From Oscillospiraceae bacterium (lineage in GTDB: Bacteria; Bacillota; Clostridia; Oscillospirales; Ruminococcaceae): 64,000 nt of DNA. The position numbers and the translations under genes were made by a program. Where the stretch lies: the NCBI GenBank assembly GCA_017460835.1, contig JAFUAD010000045.1, positions 1-64,000 of the forward strand. Reading direction: 5' to 3'. The notes under the pieces were generated by a model. It did no database searches. It was given only the letters and a program-made list of their open reading frames with translations, and was not told where the DNA came from. How positions within the stretch are numbered: the stretch's first letter is position 1; each line of letters opens with the position of its first letter. Shown here one piece after another: positions 25,631 through 35,000 of the stretch.

Positions 25631-26362
25631 ATGGCAAAGAAAAAATATGAGCCGCCCGTTCCCGCAGACATGATGCCGCAGCACATCGCGATCATCATGG
25701 ACGGCAACGGCAGATGGGCGAAAAAGCGCGGTATGCCGCGAACCTACGGACATGTGCAGGGCGCGCGGAACTTCCGGAAGCTGCTGCGCTATGCCAGAGA
25801 GATCGGCGTGAAGTATATCTCGTTCTATGCGTTTTCCACCGAAAACTGGAAGCGCCCGGACGATGAGGTTCACGCGCTGATGAACCTGATGCGCAAATAC
25901 CTGAAGGAAGCCTACGATTATTTCGATGACCGCGTGCGCGTGGTTCTGCTCGGAGACCGCGAGGACTTTGAGGCAGATCTCAGGCAGCAGTTCACGGATA
26001 TCGAAAAGGATACCGGCGAATTTGAGAAAATGACAGCCGGAATCGCCGCGAACTACGGCTCGCGCCACGAGATCACCGGCGCGGCAAGACAGCTCGCGCA
26101 GCTCGTAAAAGAGGGAAAGCTCGAACCGGAGGATATCACCGAGGAGCTGCTCTCCGATCACCTTTATACAAAGGGCATGCCCGATGTCGATCTGATGATC
26201 CGGCCGGGCGGCGAGCAGCGCCTTTCCAACTTCCTGCTCTGGCAGTGTGCCTATGCGGAATTCTATTTCTGCGACACGCTCTGGCCGGATTTCGACAGCA
26301 AGGAGCTCGATAAGGCGATCGTGGAATTCGCAAGACGTACCAGACGCTTCGGCGGACTTTGA
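25631..26362 (+). CDS. uppS: Undecaprenyl diphosphate synthase
   Basis: UppS condenses isopentenyl diphosphate onto farnesyl diphosphate to make the C55 carrier precursor for cell wall synthesis. The 243-residue cis-prenyltransferase has HIAIIMDGNGRWAKKRGMPR with the catalytic Asp, YGHVQGARN, FYAFSTENWKRP and the C-terminal DLMIRPGGEQRLSNFLLWQCAYAEFYF. AAGGGAG precedes the ATG by 6 nt. It links the isoprenoid genes dxr and ispG downstream with the cell wall genes on the other strand. Confidence 0.98.
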   Translation: MAKKKYEPPVPADMMPQHIAIIMDGNGRWAKKRGMPRTYGHVQGARNFRKLLRYAREIGVKYISFYAFSTENWKRPDDEVHALMNLMRKYLKEAYDYFDDRVRVVLLGDREDFEADLRQQFTDIEKDTGEFEKMTAGIAANYGSRHEITGAARQLAQLVKEGKLEPEDITEELLSDHLYTKGMPDVDLMIRPGGEQRLSNFLLWQCAYAEFYFCDTLWPDFDSKELDKAIVEFARRTRRFGGL

Positions 26363-26413
26363 TTTTTTCATTTGGATTGGAGGCGCGGCAGGCATCCTCT
26401 GCCGCAAACACAT

Positions 26414-27247
26414 ATGGGCACTAGATTGATTACAGCCGGGATCGGAATTGCGTTCGCTCTGATCGTCCTGATCCTGCACAACACATTTCTGCTTCCGCTC
26501 GCAGTCGGTGTGATCGCAGTCTGCATGCTGTTCGAGTTCATGCATGTGAACAACCTGCTGCGCTATCATCTCTCCGCAGTCTGCGCACTCGCATATGCGC
26601 TGCTGCTGCCGATGCTGCAAACCGGCATCGAGGCAAGATTCCGCTCCATGCTGACCGTCATCGCCGTGACCGGCGTTCTGTACGATTACGTCCGGCACAA
26701 GAAGCGCATGGAGGAAAAGACCTTCTTCGCAATCGCTGCGGGCATGCTCATCATCCCGCCCGCAATGGCGACCGCCGTTACCCTGAACAATACCCATGAG
26801 CAGCACGGCCTTGCCTATCTCGTGCTCGCGCTCTGCGGCGCTTGGATCGCGGATTCCGGCGCATATTTCATCGGGACACTGTTCGGGAGGGCAAAGCTCT
26901 GCCCGGAGATCAGCCCGAAAAAGACCGTTGCCGGGTTTATCGGCGCACTGGTCTCGAATGTGCTGTTCTTCGTGATTTTCTGCGGCATTTACCTCTCTGT
27001 GATGACGAAAAAGGGCGTCGCGATGCATGTCAACTGGTTTGCGGCGATCCTGATCGCAATGGTCTGCGCCGTACTCGGCACGCTCGGCGACCTCGCCGCC
27101 TCGACCCTGAAGCGGCAGCTCGGCATCAAGGATTACGGCAATGCCATGCCCGGACACGGCGGCATCCTCGACCGCTTTGACAGCGTGCTGCTGGTGCTCC
27201 CGTTCTTTACGGCATTTGTTCAGGCGACCAGCTTCTTTGAGCTGTAA
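26414..27247 (+). CDS. cdsA: Phosphatidate cytidylyltransferase
   Basis: CdsA makes CDP-diacylglycerol from phosphatidate and CTP. The 277-residue membrane protein has about eight helices and carries the C-terminal signature GDLAASTLKRQLGIKDYGNA...PGHGGILDRFDS. I took the ATG at 26414 (MGTRLITAGIG) because CdsA proteins usually begin this way, although the ribosome-binding site is weak; the good GGAGG at about 26380 lies too far upstream. Translational coupling to uppS could explain this. Confidence 0.92.
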   Translation: MGTRLITAGIGIAFALIVLILHNTFLLPLAVGVIAVCMLFEFMHVNNLLRYHLSAVCALAYALLLPMLQTGIEARFRSMLTVIAVTGVLYDYVRHKKRMEEKTFFAIAAGMLIIPPAMATAVTLNNTHEQHGLAYLVLALCGAWIADSGAYFIGTLFGRAKLCPEISPKKTVAGFIGALVSNVLFFVIFCGIYLSVMTKKGVAMHVNWFAAILIAMVCAVLGTLGDLAASTLKRQLGIKDYGNAMPGHGGILDRFDSVLLVLPFFTAFVQATSFFEL

Positions 27248-27276
27248 GCCGATATCAAAAGGAGATTCGTACAATC

Positions 27277-28440
27277 ATGACAAACAGCGTTGCAATTCTC
27301 GGTTCAACCGGAAGTATCGGCACGCAGGCGATCGAGGTCGCGCAGATGCACGGCCTGCGCGTCACTGCGCTCGCAGCCAATACCCGCGTTGACGAGCTTG
27401 TGAAACAGGCGCGGCAACTGCGCCCGGAGCTGCTGTGCATCGCAGATGAATCCCGTTATTCTGCATTAAAGGAAGCGGCAGCCGGTCTTGGCTGCCGTCT
27501 TTTGGCAGGAACGGAGGGTCTCTGTGAGATCGCGCAGCATGAATCCACCGAAACCCTGCTGAATTCCGTCGTCGGAATGGTCGGGCTGCTCCCGACGCTG
27601 ACCGGCATCGCCGCAGGAAAGCCGATCGCGCTCGCGAACAAGGAGACCCTTGTCGCCGGCGGCGCACTGGTGATGAAGGCAGCCGGGGAGGAGGGCGTCC
27701 CGATCCTGCCGATCGACAGCGAGCACTCCGCGATTTTCCAGTGTCTGCGCGGAAATAAGCGCGGCCAGCTCAAGAAGATCATCCTGACGGCATCCGGCGG
27801 GCCGTTCTTCGGCAAAACAAAGGAGGCGCTCCGCAATACCACCGTTCAGGAGGCGCTGAACCACCCGAACTGGAGCATGGGCAGCAAGATCACGATTGAT
27901 TCCGCGACGCTCATGAACAAGGGGCTGGAGTTCATCGAGGCGCGCTGGCTCTTTGACCTCGCGCCGGAGCAGATCGAGATCGTCGTCCACCGCCAGAGCG
28001 TGCTGCATTCCGCCGTCGTCTATGACGATGATTCCGTCATCGGGCAGATGGGCGTGCCGGATATGAAAATTCCGATTCAGTATGCCCTGCTTTACCCGGA
28101 ACGGCTCCCCTGCCCCACCAAACCGCTCTCACTGACCGATTACGGCACGCTGACCTTTGCAAAACCGGATTACGAGACCTTCGACTGCCTGACCGCCTGC
28201 ATCCGCGCAAGCGAGATCGGCGGCAGCGCGCCCTGCATCGCAAACGGCGCAAATGAGGCAGCAGTCGCCGCATTCCTCGGCGGCAGGATCCCGTTCCTGC
28301 GCATCGGCGAGCTGGTCAACGCAGCGCTCGACCAGATTCCGGCGAGCCCGCTGACCTGCTATGAGGATGTCGCGGCGGCAGACCACCGTGCGCGCGCATT
28401 TGTGGAGGAAATGATCCGGGAGGACGGCGCTTCTGCATAA
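27277..28440 (+). CDS. dxr: 1-deoxy-D-xylulose-5-phosphate reductoisomerase
   Basis: Dxr carries out the NADPH-dependent step from DXP to MEP, the committed step of the non-mevalonate isoprenoid pathway. The 387-residue enzyme shows the nucleotide-binding ILGSTGSIGTQAIEV, LANKETLVAGG, PIDSEHSAIFQCL, the metal and substrate loop ILTASGGPFFG, and NHPNWSMGSKITIDSATLMNKGLEFIEA. GGAG precedes the ATG at a slightly long spacing. ispG, three genes later, belongs to the same pathway. Confidence 0.98.
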   Translation: MTNSVAILGSTGSIGTQAIEVAQMHGLRVTALAANTRVDELVKQARQLRPELLCIADESRYSALKEAAAGLGCRLLAGTEGLCEIAQHESTETLLNSVVGMVGLLPTLTGIAAGKPIALANKETLVAGGALVMKAAGEEGVPILPIDSEHSAIFQCLRGNKRGQLKKIILTASGGPFFGKTKEALRNTTVQEALNHPNWSMGSKITIDSATLMNKGLEFIEARWLFDLAPEQIEIVVHRQSVLHSAVVYDDDSVIGQMGVPDMKIPIQYALLYPERLPCPTKPLSLTDYGTLTFAKPDYETFDCLTACIRASEIGGSAPCIANGANEAAVAAFLGGRIPFLRIGELVNAALDQIPASPLTCYEDVAAADHRARAFVEEMIREDGASA

Positions 28441-28548
28441 ATACGGAAAGTTTCTCCGAATTTTCACAGAAACGATCTGTTCACACCACGTTTTTCGGTT
28501 ATGATACGCTTACAGGCTTTGTTCTGAAGCGAAAGGAGCTTTTTACAC

Positions 28549-29613
28549 ATGACCATTGTGACCGTTCTGGCAGCCATTTTATGCTTCGGCATCATCATCA
28601 TGATCCACGAATTCGGCCATTTCATCGTCGCGAAAAAGTGCGGCATCCGGGTTCTGGAGTTCTCCATCGGCATGGGACCCGCACTGATTTCCAAAAAGCG
28701 CGGCGAGACCCTGTATTCCGTCCGCGCCCTGCCGATCGGCGGATACTGCGCCTTTGAGGGTGAGGACACCGAAAGCAAGGACCCGCGTGCATTCCGCAAT
28801 GCATCGGTTCCGAAGCGCATACTCGTGACCGTTGCGGGCGCATTCATGAATCTGGTCCTCGGCTTTGTCCTGATTCTGATTGTCCTGTGCATGGACACCA
28901 AGATCACGACCACCACGGTTGACAGCTTCCACACAAACGAGCTGGGGCTCTCCGCCGCGAGCTCGGATGCATGGCTGGAGCCCGGCGACCGCTTCGTTTC
29001 GATCAACGGGCTGAAAATCTACACAGCTACGGATATTTCCTATGCGCTGCAAAATGACGACTGCGAGGAATTCACCGTGGTCGTCGAGCGCGGCGGCAAG
29101 GAGATCACGCTCGAAAACGTCCGCTTCCGCGATCAGCGCATCGAGGACGAAAACGTCAGAGTCTCCTTCGATTTCTATGTCACCGGCGCGGATAAGACGA
29201 TTCCGAATCTCGCATCCTATACCTGCCGCGGATTCGTCTCGACGGCGCGCCTGATCTGGATTTCCTTCCGCGACCTGATCCGCGGAAAATACGGCTTCAA
29301 TGATATGTCGAGCGTTGTCGGCATCATCGACACCACAACCGAGGTCGTATCGCAGAGCAAAACCCTGCACGACAAGGTCATGACCATTCTCGATCTCATG
29401 AGCTTTATCACGATCAATGTCGGCATTTTCAATCTGCTGCCCTTCCCGGCGCTCGACGGCGCACGGCTGCTTCTTCTGTTTGTTGAGGGCATCCGCCGCA
29501 AAAAGCTCCCCGCAAATGTCGAGGGCTCCATTCACCTCGCGGGCTTTGCGATCCTGCTCGTCCTGATGATCGCACTGGTGTTCAAGGATGTTGTCCACAT
29601 TTTCAACCGTTAG
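28549..29613 (+). CDS. rseP: RIP zinc metalloprotease (site-2 protease)
   Basis: This is a membrane-embedded site-2-type protease that cleaves transmembrane anti-sigma factors or signal peptides. The 354-residue protein has the active-site HExxH in MIHEFGHFIVAKK within the first membrane segment, a central PDZ domain (about 130-210, with LEPGDRFVSINGLKI), and the NLLPFPALDGARLLLLFVEGIRRK motif that supplies the third zinc ligand. AAGGAG lies before the ATG. Its place after cdsA/dxr is the common one in bacteria. Confidence 0.96.
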   Translation: MTIVTVLAAILCFGIIIMIHEFGHFIVAKKCGIRVLEFSIGMGPALISKKRGETLYSVRALPIGGYCAFEGEDTESKDPRAFRNASVPKRILVTVAGAFMNLVLGFVLILIVLCMDTKITTTTVDSFHTNELGLSAASSDAWLEPGDRFVSINGLKIYTATDISYALQNDDCEEFTVVVERGGKEITLENVRFRDQRIEDENVRVSFDFYVTGADKTIPNLASYTCRGFVSTARLIWISFRDLIRGKYGFNDMSSVVGIIDTTTEVVSQSKTLHDKVMTILDLMSFITINVGIFNLLPFPALDGARLLLLFVEGIRRKKLPANVEGSIHLAGFAILLVLMIALVFKDVVHIFNR

Positions 29614-29643
29614 AAGATCTGAACATGCAGGAGTGTATGAGAA

Positions 29644-30147
29644 ATGAAAGCGATGCTGAAAGCGCCGTTTGCGCGCAGAATCACAAAAAAACTGAACGAT
29701 GAGGACCGCGCACTCGTCGATGCCGCCGAAATGCCGGAGCTGAAAGAGGTCACGCCTGACCTGCTGGCAAAGGTGCGCGGCGGCAACAATCAGAATGTCA
29801 AGGTCATGCTGGAGGGCATTCTGATCTTCGGCGTCCTGCTGATTCCGACCTTTCTGATGAAGCAGTACCGCTTCGGCATCGCGCTGATTCTGACGCTGGT
29901 GTTCTTTCTCATCGCGGCATTTATCATGCATCTGCGCTCCAATATTGACGAAACCGCCGTCGTGACGGAGCTTCCGGTGCATCATCTGGAGCATCGGCTG
30001 ACCGGTCAGAAGGCGGTCTGCTATCTTCCGGACGGAAAATATCTCCTGCCGTACAGCCGCAGGCTGCCGGAGCCGGAAACCGTGACGGTTGTCCGTTGCG
30101 GCAGAGTCTCTCACTGCATCTTCAACAGAAAGGACGTAAAATCATGA
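29644..30147 (+). CDS. Two-helix membrane protein of unknown function
   Basis: This 167-residue protein has a charged cytoplasmic N terminus (to about 55), two membrane segments (LEGILIFGVLLIPTFLM and FGIALILTLVFFLIAAFIM), and an 80-residue C-terminal part on the same side as the N terminus. AGGAG lies about 10 nt before the ATG. It overlaps ispG by four bases (ATGA), so translation is coupled. I do not recognise a family, and its conservation next to rseP and ispG would be worth checking. Confidence 0.75.
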   Translation: MKAMLKAPFARRITKKLNDEDRALVDAAEMPELKEVTPDLLAKVRGGNNQNVKVMLEGILIFGVLLIPTFLMKQYRFGIALILTLVFFLIAAFIMHLRSNIDETAVVTELPVHHLEHRLTGQKAVCYLPDGKYLLPYSRRLPEPETVTVVRCGRVSHCIFNRKDVKS

Positions 30148-31181
30148 GAAATCTGCATCCTGTGACCGTCGGGCAGTGCGTGCTCGACGGCAAGCATATC
30201 TATATCCAGTCGATGCTCAACACCCGCTCGGACGATATCGCCGGCTCGGTGAAGCAGGCAAAGGCGCTTGAGGAGGCAGGCTGTGAGATCATCCGGGCGG
30301 CGATTCCGAACAAGGAAGCCGTCGCGCTGATTCCCGCGATCAAGGAAGCGGTCTCCGTCCCGCTGGTCGCGGATATTCATTTTGACTATAAGCTCGCGCT
30401 CGCCGCTGCGGACGCGGGCATTGATAAAATCCGGATCAATCCGGGCAATATCGGCGGCACGGACCGCGTAAAGGCCGTCGCGGAGAAGTGCCTGCAAAAG
30501 CACATCCCGATCCGCATCGGCGTCAACTCCGGCTCGGTCGAGAAGGAGCTGCTCGCGAAATACGGCGGCCCGACCCCGCAGGCGATGGTCGAAAGCGCGA
30601 TGAATCACGCGAAAATGCTGGAAAAATACGATTTCCATGATATCGTCATCTCGATCAAATCCTCCGATGTGCAGAATATGATCGCCTGCTACCGGCTCGC
30701 TGCCGAGACCTGCGATTACCCGCTGCATCTCGGCGTCACGGAGGCGGGCACCGAGCGCATGGGGCTGATCAAATCGGCGGCCGGCATCGGCTCGCTGCTC
30801 TGCGACGGCATCGGCGAAACCATCCGCGTCTCCCTGACGGCGGATCCGGTGCGGGAGGTTGCGGCGGCACAGGATATCCTGCGCGCAATCGGCAAGCGCG
30901 GCGGCGTACAGCTCGTCTCCTGCCCGACCTGCGGCAGAACCCGCATTGACCTGATCTCCGCGGCAAATGCCGTCGAGGAGGCGCTGCGCGGCTGCGAGAA
31001 AAACATTAAGGTTGCGGTCATGGGCTGTGTTGTAAACGGCCCCGGCGAGGCCAAGAATGCCGATATCGGCATCGCAGGCGGCGACGGCTGCGCGGTGTTG
31101 TTCAAGGGCGAGCAGGTGATCCGCAAGGTGCCGGAATCGGAAATCGTCCCGGCGCTGCTCGCGGAAATCGAAAAGCTGTGA
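30144..31181 (+). CDS. ispG: 4-hydroxy-3-methylbut-2-en-1-yl diphosphate synthase
   Basis: IspG reduces MEcPP to HMBPP in the MEP isoprenoid pathway, using a 4Fe-4S cluster. The 345-residue protein has the TIM-barrel part (SMLNTRSDDIAGSVKQ, LVADIHFDYKLAL, KIRINPGNIG) and the cluster-binding C-terminal part with SCPTCGR and VMGCVVNGPGEAKNADIG. It is the shorter, bacterial form. AAAGGA lies 9 nt before the ATG at 30144. With dxr in the same operon, two of the seven MEP-pathway steps are coexpressed. Confidence 0.97.
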   Translation: MRNLHPVTVGQCVLDGKHIYIQSMLNTRSDDIAGSVKQAKALEEAGCEIIRAAIPNKEAVALIPAIKEAVSVPLVADIHFDYKLALAAADAGIDKIRINPGNIGGTDRVKAVAEKCLQKHIPIRIGVNSGSVEKELLAKYGGPTPQAMVESAMNHAKMLEKYDFHDIVISIKSSDVQNMIACYRLAAETCDYPLHLGVTEAGTERMGLIKSAAGIGSLLCDGIGETIRVSLTADPVREVAAAQDILRAIGKRGGVQLVSCPTCGRTRIDLISAANAVEEALRGCEKNIKVAVMGCVVNGPGEAKNADIGIAGGDGCAVLFKGEQVIRKVPESEIVPALLAEIEKL

Positions 31182-32062
31182 TTCCGCAGCCCGATGAAGC
31201 TGCCGGGCTGACATCCGATATCATCTTTTCCGGCAGTACAGTCGTCGGATACTGCCTTGCCGGACTGGTCTCGCTCCTGATTCCGGCAGCGGCATATCTC
31301 CTGATGCGCAGATACCGCGCCGCAAGGCTCTATTCTGTCATCATCGGCATCATTACCTACATTCTGTCGGTCAAGCTCTGCGATTTCACGGTCATGATCC
31401 TGTTTTCCCGCGCTTCCGCAGCGATGAAAACCGCGCTTGCGATTGCATTTGTCGGCTTTTTCGAGGAGACCGGACGCTGGCTTGCGATGAAGTATCCGCT
31501 GACCGATATCCGGCGGGAACGCCACGCGGTCTGCCTCGGCATCGGGCACGCCGGAATGGAATGCCTGATGCGGAGCAATCGCGCTTTTATGATTGCACGG
31601 CTGTGCGTCAAGGTCAGAAGCCGCGGCACTGCGCCCTTGCTCACCGGGAAAACAGAGGCGCAGACAAAGCAGATTCTACAGCAGCTTCAGGATTTTGCCG
31701 ATCAAAACCTGTTTGTCAGCCTGCTGAGCTGCATGAATGCCATCACCAATTTCTGTTTTCACATTGCGCTGACCATGCTGGTTTTCAAAAAAATGCAGGA
31801 GCCGAAATTCCTGACGCGCTGGCTTCCGCTTGCATTTTTGCTGCATTTTGCGCTGAATGCGCTCTATCAGGATGCGGCGCTCATCGGCGGGGCTGCTTTT
31901 GCGAATATCATGAGCATACTCGGCGGTGCAGGCACTGTCCTGCTGGTTTCCAGAATCATCAACGGCAGAGCAATCGCGGATGCAATCCTGTATCCCGCAG
32001 ATACCGACTCTGCCGATGCCCCGAATCAACCTGACATCCCCCGAAAGGATTTGAGTCTATGA
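31178..32062 (+). CDS. YhfC-family membrane protein (putative intramembrane protease)
   Basis: This polytopic membrane protein of about 294 residues resembles the YhfC family, which is related to glutamic-type (CAAX/PrsW-like) intramembrane proteases. The family features are the conserved FFEETGRWLAMKY and, 35 residues later, GIGHAGMECL. Seven or eight hydrophobic segments are visible. The GTG at 31178 overlaps the ispG stop (GTGA), and the next gene polC overlaps its own stop (ATGA). This indicates tight translational coupling, although the ribosome-binding site is poor. The substrate is unknown. Confidence 0.75.
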   Translation: MIPQPDEAAGLTSDIIFSGSTVVGYCLAGLVSLLIPAAAYLLMRRYRAARLYSVIIGIITYILSVKLCDFTVMILFSRASAAMKTALAIAFVGFFEETGRWLAMKYPLTDIRRERHAVCLGIGHAGMECLMRSNRAFMIARLCVKVRSRGTAPLLTGKTEAQTKQILQQLQDFADQNLFVSLLSCMNAITNFCFHIALTMLVFKKMQEPKFLTRWLPLAFLLHFALNALYQDAALIGGAAFANIMSILGGAGTVLLVSRIINGRAIADAILYPADTDSADAPNQPDIPRKDLSL

Positions 32063-35000
32063 CGCAGACACTGCGCGAATTTTTGCGTGAATACGCGGCG
32101 AAGCTGCCGGAGAATGTCATGTGCGGCAGGCTCCGGCGCGTGCTCTCTGACCGCGCCCGCACAAAGCTCTATTTTGAAACCGAATACGAGCAGCCGGTTC
32201 CGTTTGCCGATCTGACAGCAGCGGAATCGGAGCTTGCCGTGCGCCTGAAGCTCAGCTCGCTGCGCATTCTCTGCCGCTACCCTGCCGAGTGCTTCTCCGT
32301 GGAGATCCTGCCGGAGCTGTTTCTCTCGCTGCGGCGCGATCTCCCGATGATCAACGGCTTTCTTGAGGACGCGGGGCTGGAGCTCGGCGGCAATACCCTG
32401 ACAATCACGCTCGCACACGGCGGCGCCGATATTCTGGAGCAGACCCGCTTCCGGCAGGAGCTTGCGCGCGCGATTGAGACGATCTACGGCGTGACGCTCG
32501 AGGTGCAGTTTGCCGGTGCGCTGCATGTCTCCGCGGAGGCGCATGCCGATATGCAGGAGCAGGTGCTCGCGGAGCTGCCGAAGGAGCATTTCCGGATTCC
32601 GGAGGAAATCCCGCCCGAGCCGGAGGAGCATGCGTTCTCGGCGGTGCAGCCCGATGCCGCCCCGATTCAGCCCGACCGCCCCGACAAGGACTCGCTCGAA
32701 ATCCTCTACGGCAGAGCGGTCAAGGAGAAGCCGGTCACGATCGCGAGCGTCATCTCGCAGATCGGCAGCTTCGGCGCGGGCTCAAATGCCAAGAAATTCG
32801 CAATTACATGCGAGATTTTTTCAAGCCCCGATTCCCGCACGCTCAAAAACGGCAAAACGCTGTTCACCTTCCCGGTCACGGACTACACCGGCTCGCTGCT
32901 TGTCAAGCTCTTTCTCGATGAGCAGAAGCTGGAGGATTTCCCTGCGGATTCCTTCAAAAAGGGCGCATCCTTGCTGATTTACGGCTCGGTGCAGTACGAT
33001 GACTACGACCGCGATATTGTCATCAAGCCGACCGCGATCAACCGCTACACACCCGACCGCAGGACGGACGATGCGCCGGTCAAGCGCGTCGAGCTGCATC
33101 TGCATACGAATATGTCCGCGATGGATGCGGTCACCTCCGCAGAAGCGCTCGTGAAGCGTGCCCATGACTGGGGACACCGCGCAATCGCGATCACCGACCA
33201 CGGCGTCGTACAGGCCTTCCCGGAGGCGATGAACGCCGCCGCAAAAATGGACGATTTCCGCGTGATCTACGGCTGCGAGGCATATGTCGTCAACGACATC
33301 GACGAGCAGCGCATCATTGACGCGGACGACCCGCGCACCCCGCAGGATGAGGTCATCGTGTTTGACGTCGAAACGACGGGGCTCTCAAAGAAAAAAGACC
33401 GCCTGACTGAGATCGGTGCGGTCAAGCTGCGCGGCATGCAGGTCATCGACAGCTTTGACACCTTCGTCAATCCGGAGCGCCCGATTCCGGAGAAGATTCA
33501 GAATCTAACGCATATCACGCAGGATATGGTGGAGAATGCCCCGAAGGAGCGGGAGGCCGTCGAGCAGTTTTTGCAGTTCTGCGGCGAAAATCCTGTGCTG
33601 ATCGCGCACAACGCAGCCTTTGATACCTCCATGATCCGTGCGGTATTTGCCCGCCATCAGATGCAGCATCCGTTCGTGACAATTGATACCGTGCCGATCG
33701 CCCGCTCGGTTCTGCCGGAGCTCGGGCGCTATAAGCTCGATACCGTCGCAAAGCACCTAAAGCTCGGCAAGTTTGAGCATCACCGCGCCGCCGATGACGC
33801 CTTTATGCTCGCGAAAATCTACTTAAAGCTCATGGAGCGCATCATCAAGGACTACGGGCTGAAAACGCTCGGTGAGCTGAATACGCTGCTCCCTGAATGC
33901 GATCCCAAAAAGCTGCGCTCGCATCATCAGATCATCCTCGCAAAAAACCAGACCGGCATCAAGAATCTCTACCGCCTTGTCTCATACAGCCAGCTCGATT
34001 ATTTTTATAAAAAGCCGCTGATGCTGAAATCTCTGCTGGTCAAGCACCGCGAGGGGCTGCTGTACGGCAGCGCATGCGAGGCGGGCGAGCTGTTCTCGGC
34101 GATTGTGGATGACAAGCCCGATGAAACCCTCTGCCGCCTTGCCTCCTTCTATGATTATCTCGAAATCCAGCCGCTCGGCAACAACCGCTTTATGATCAAC
34201 AGCGACAAATTCCCGGCGGAGAGCGAGGAGGATCTGCGGAATTATAACCGCAAGGTGCTGGAAATCGGCGACAAGCTCGGCATCCCCGTCGTTGCGACCT
34301 GCGATGTGCATTTCATGGACGAGAAAGACGGCATTTACCGGCAGATTCTGCAAAAGGGCTCCGGCTTTGAGGATACCGACAATCAGGCGCCGCTCTATCT
34401 GCGGACAACCGATGAAATGCTGGAGGAATTCGACTATCTCGGCGCCGACCGCGCCTATGAGGTCGTCGTGACGAATACCAACCTGATCGCGGACAAGATC
34501 GACCGCTGCCATGCGATCCCGAAGGGCACCTTCACGCCGTCCATCCCCGGCGCGGAGGAGGATCTCATCCGCATCACGACCGAAAAGGCAAAGAGCATCT
34601 ACGGCGACCCGCTGCCGGAGCTCGTGCAGAAGCGGCTCGACCGTGAGCTGGATTCGATCTGCCGCCACGGCTTTTCCGTGCTGTATATGATCGCGCAGAA
34701 GCTCGTCGCAAACTCCGAGAAGCACGGCTATCTCGTCGGCTCGCGAGGCTCGGTCGGCTCGTCGTTCGTCGCGTCTATGGCCGGCATCTCCGAGGTCAAT
34801 CCGCTCGTGCCGCATTACGCCTGCCCGAGCTGCAAATACTCCGAATTCATCACCGACGGCTCGGTCGGCTCCGGCTTCGACCTGCCCCCGAAGGCATGCC
34901 CGAAGTGCGGCACCGATATGAAGCGCGACGGCCACGATATCCCCTTCGAGACATTTCTCGGCTTCGACGGCGACAAGGCGCCGGATATCGACCAGAACTT

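Noticed and set aside
25574..27274. A 566-codon open frame antisense to uppS and cdsA
   Set aside because: It overlaps two clear genes and shows no family features.
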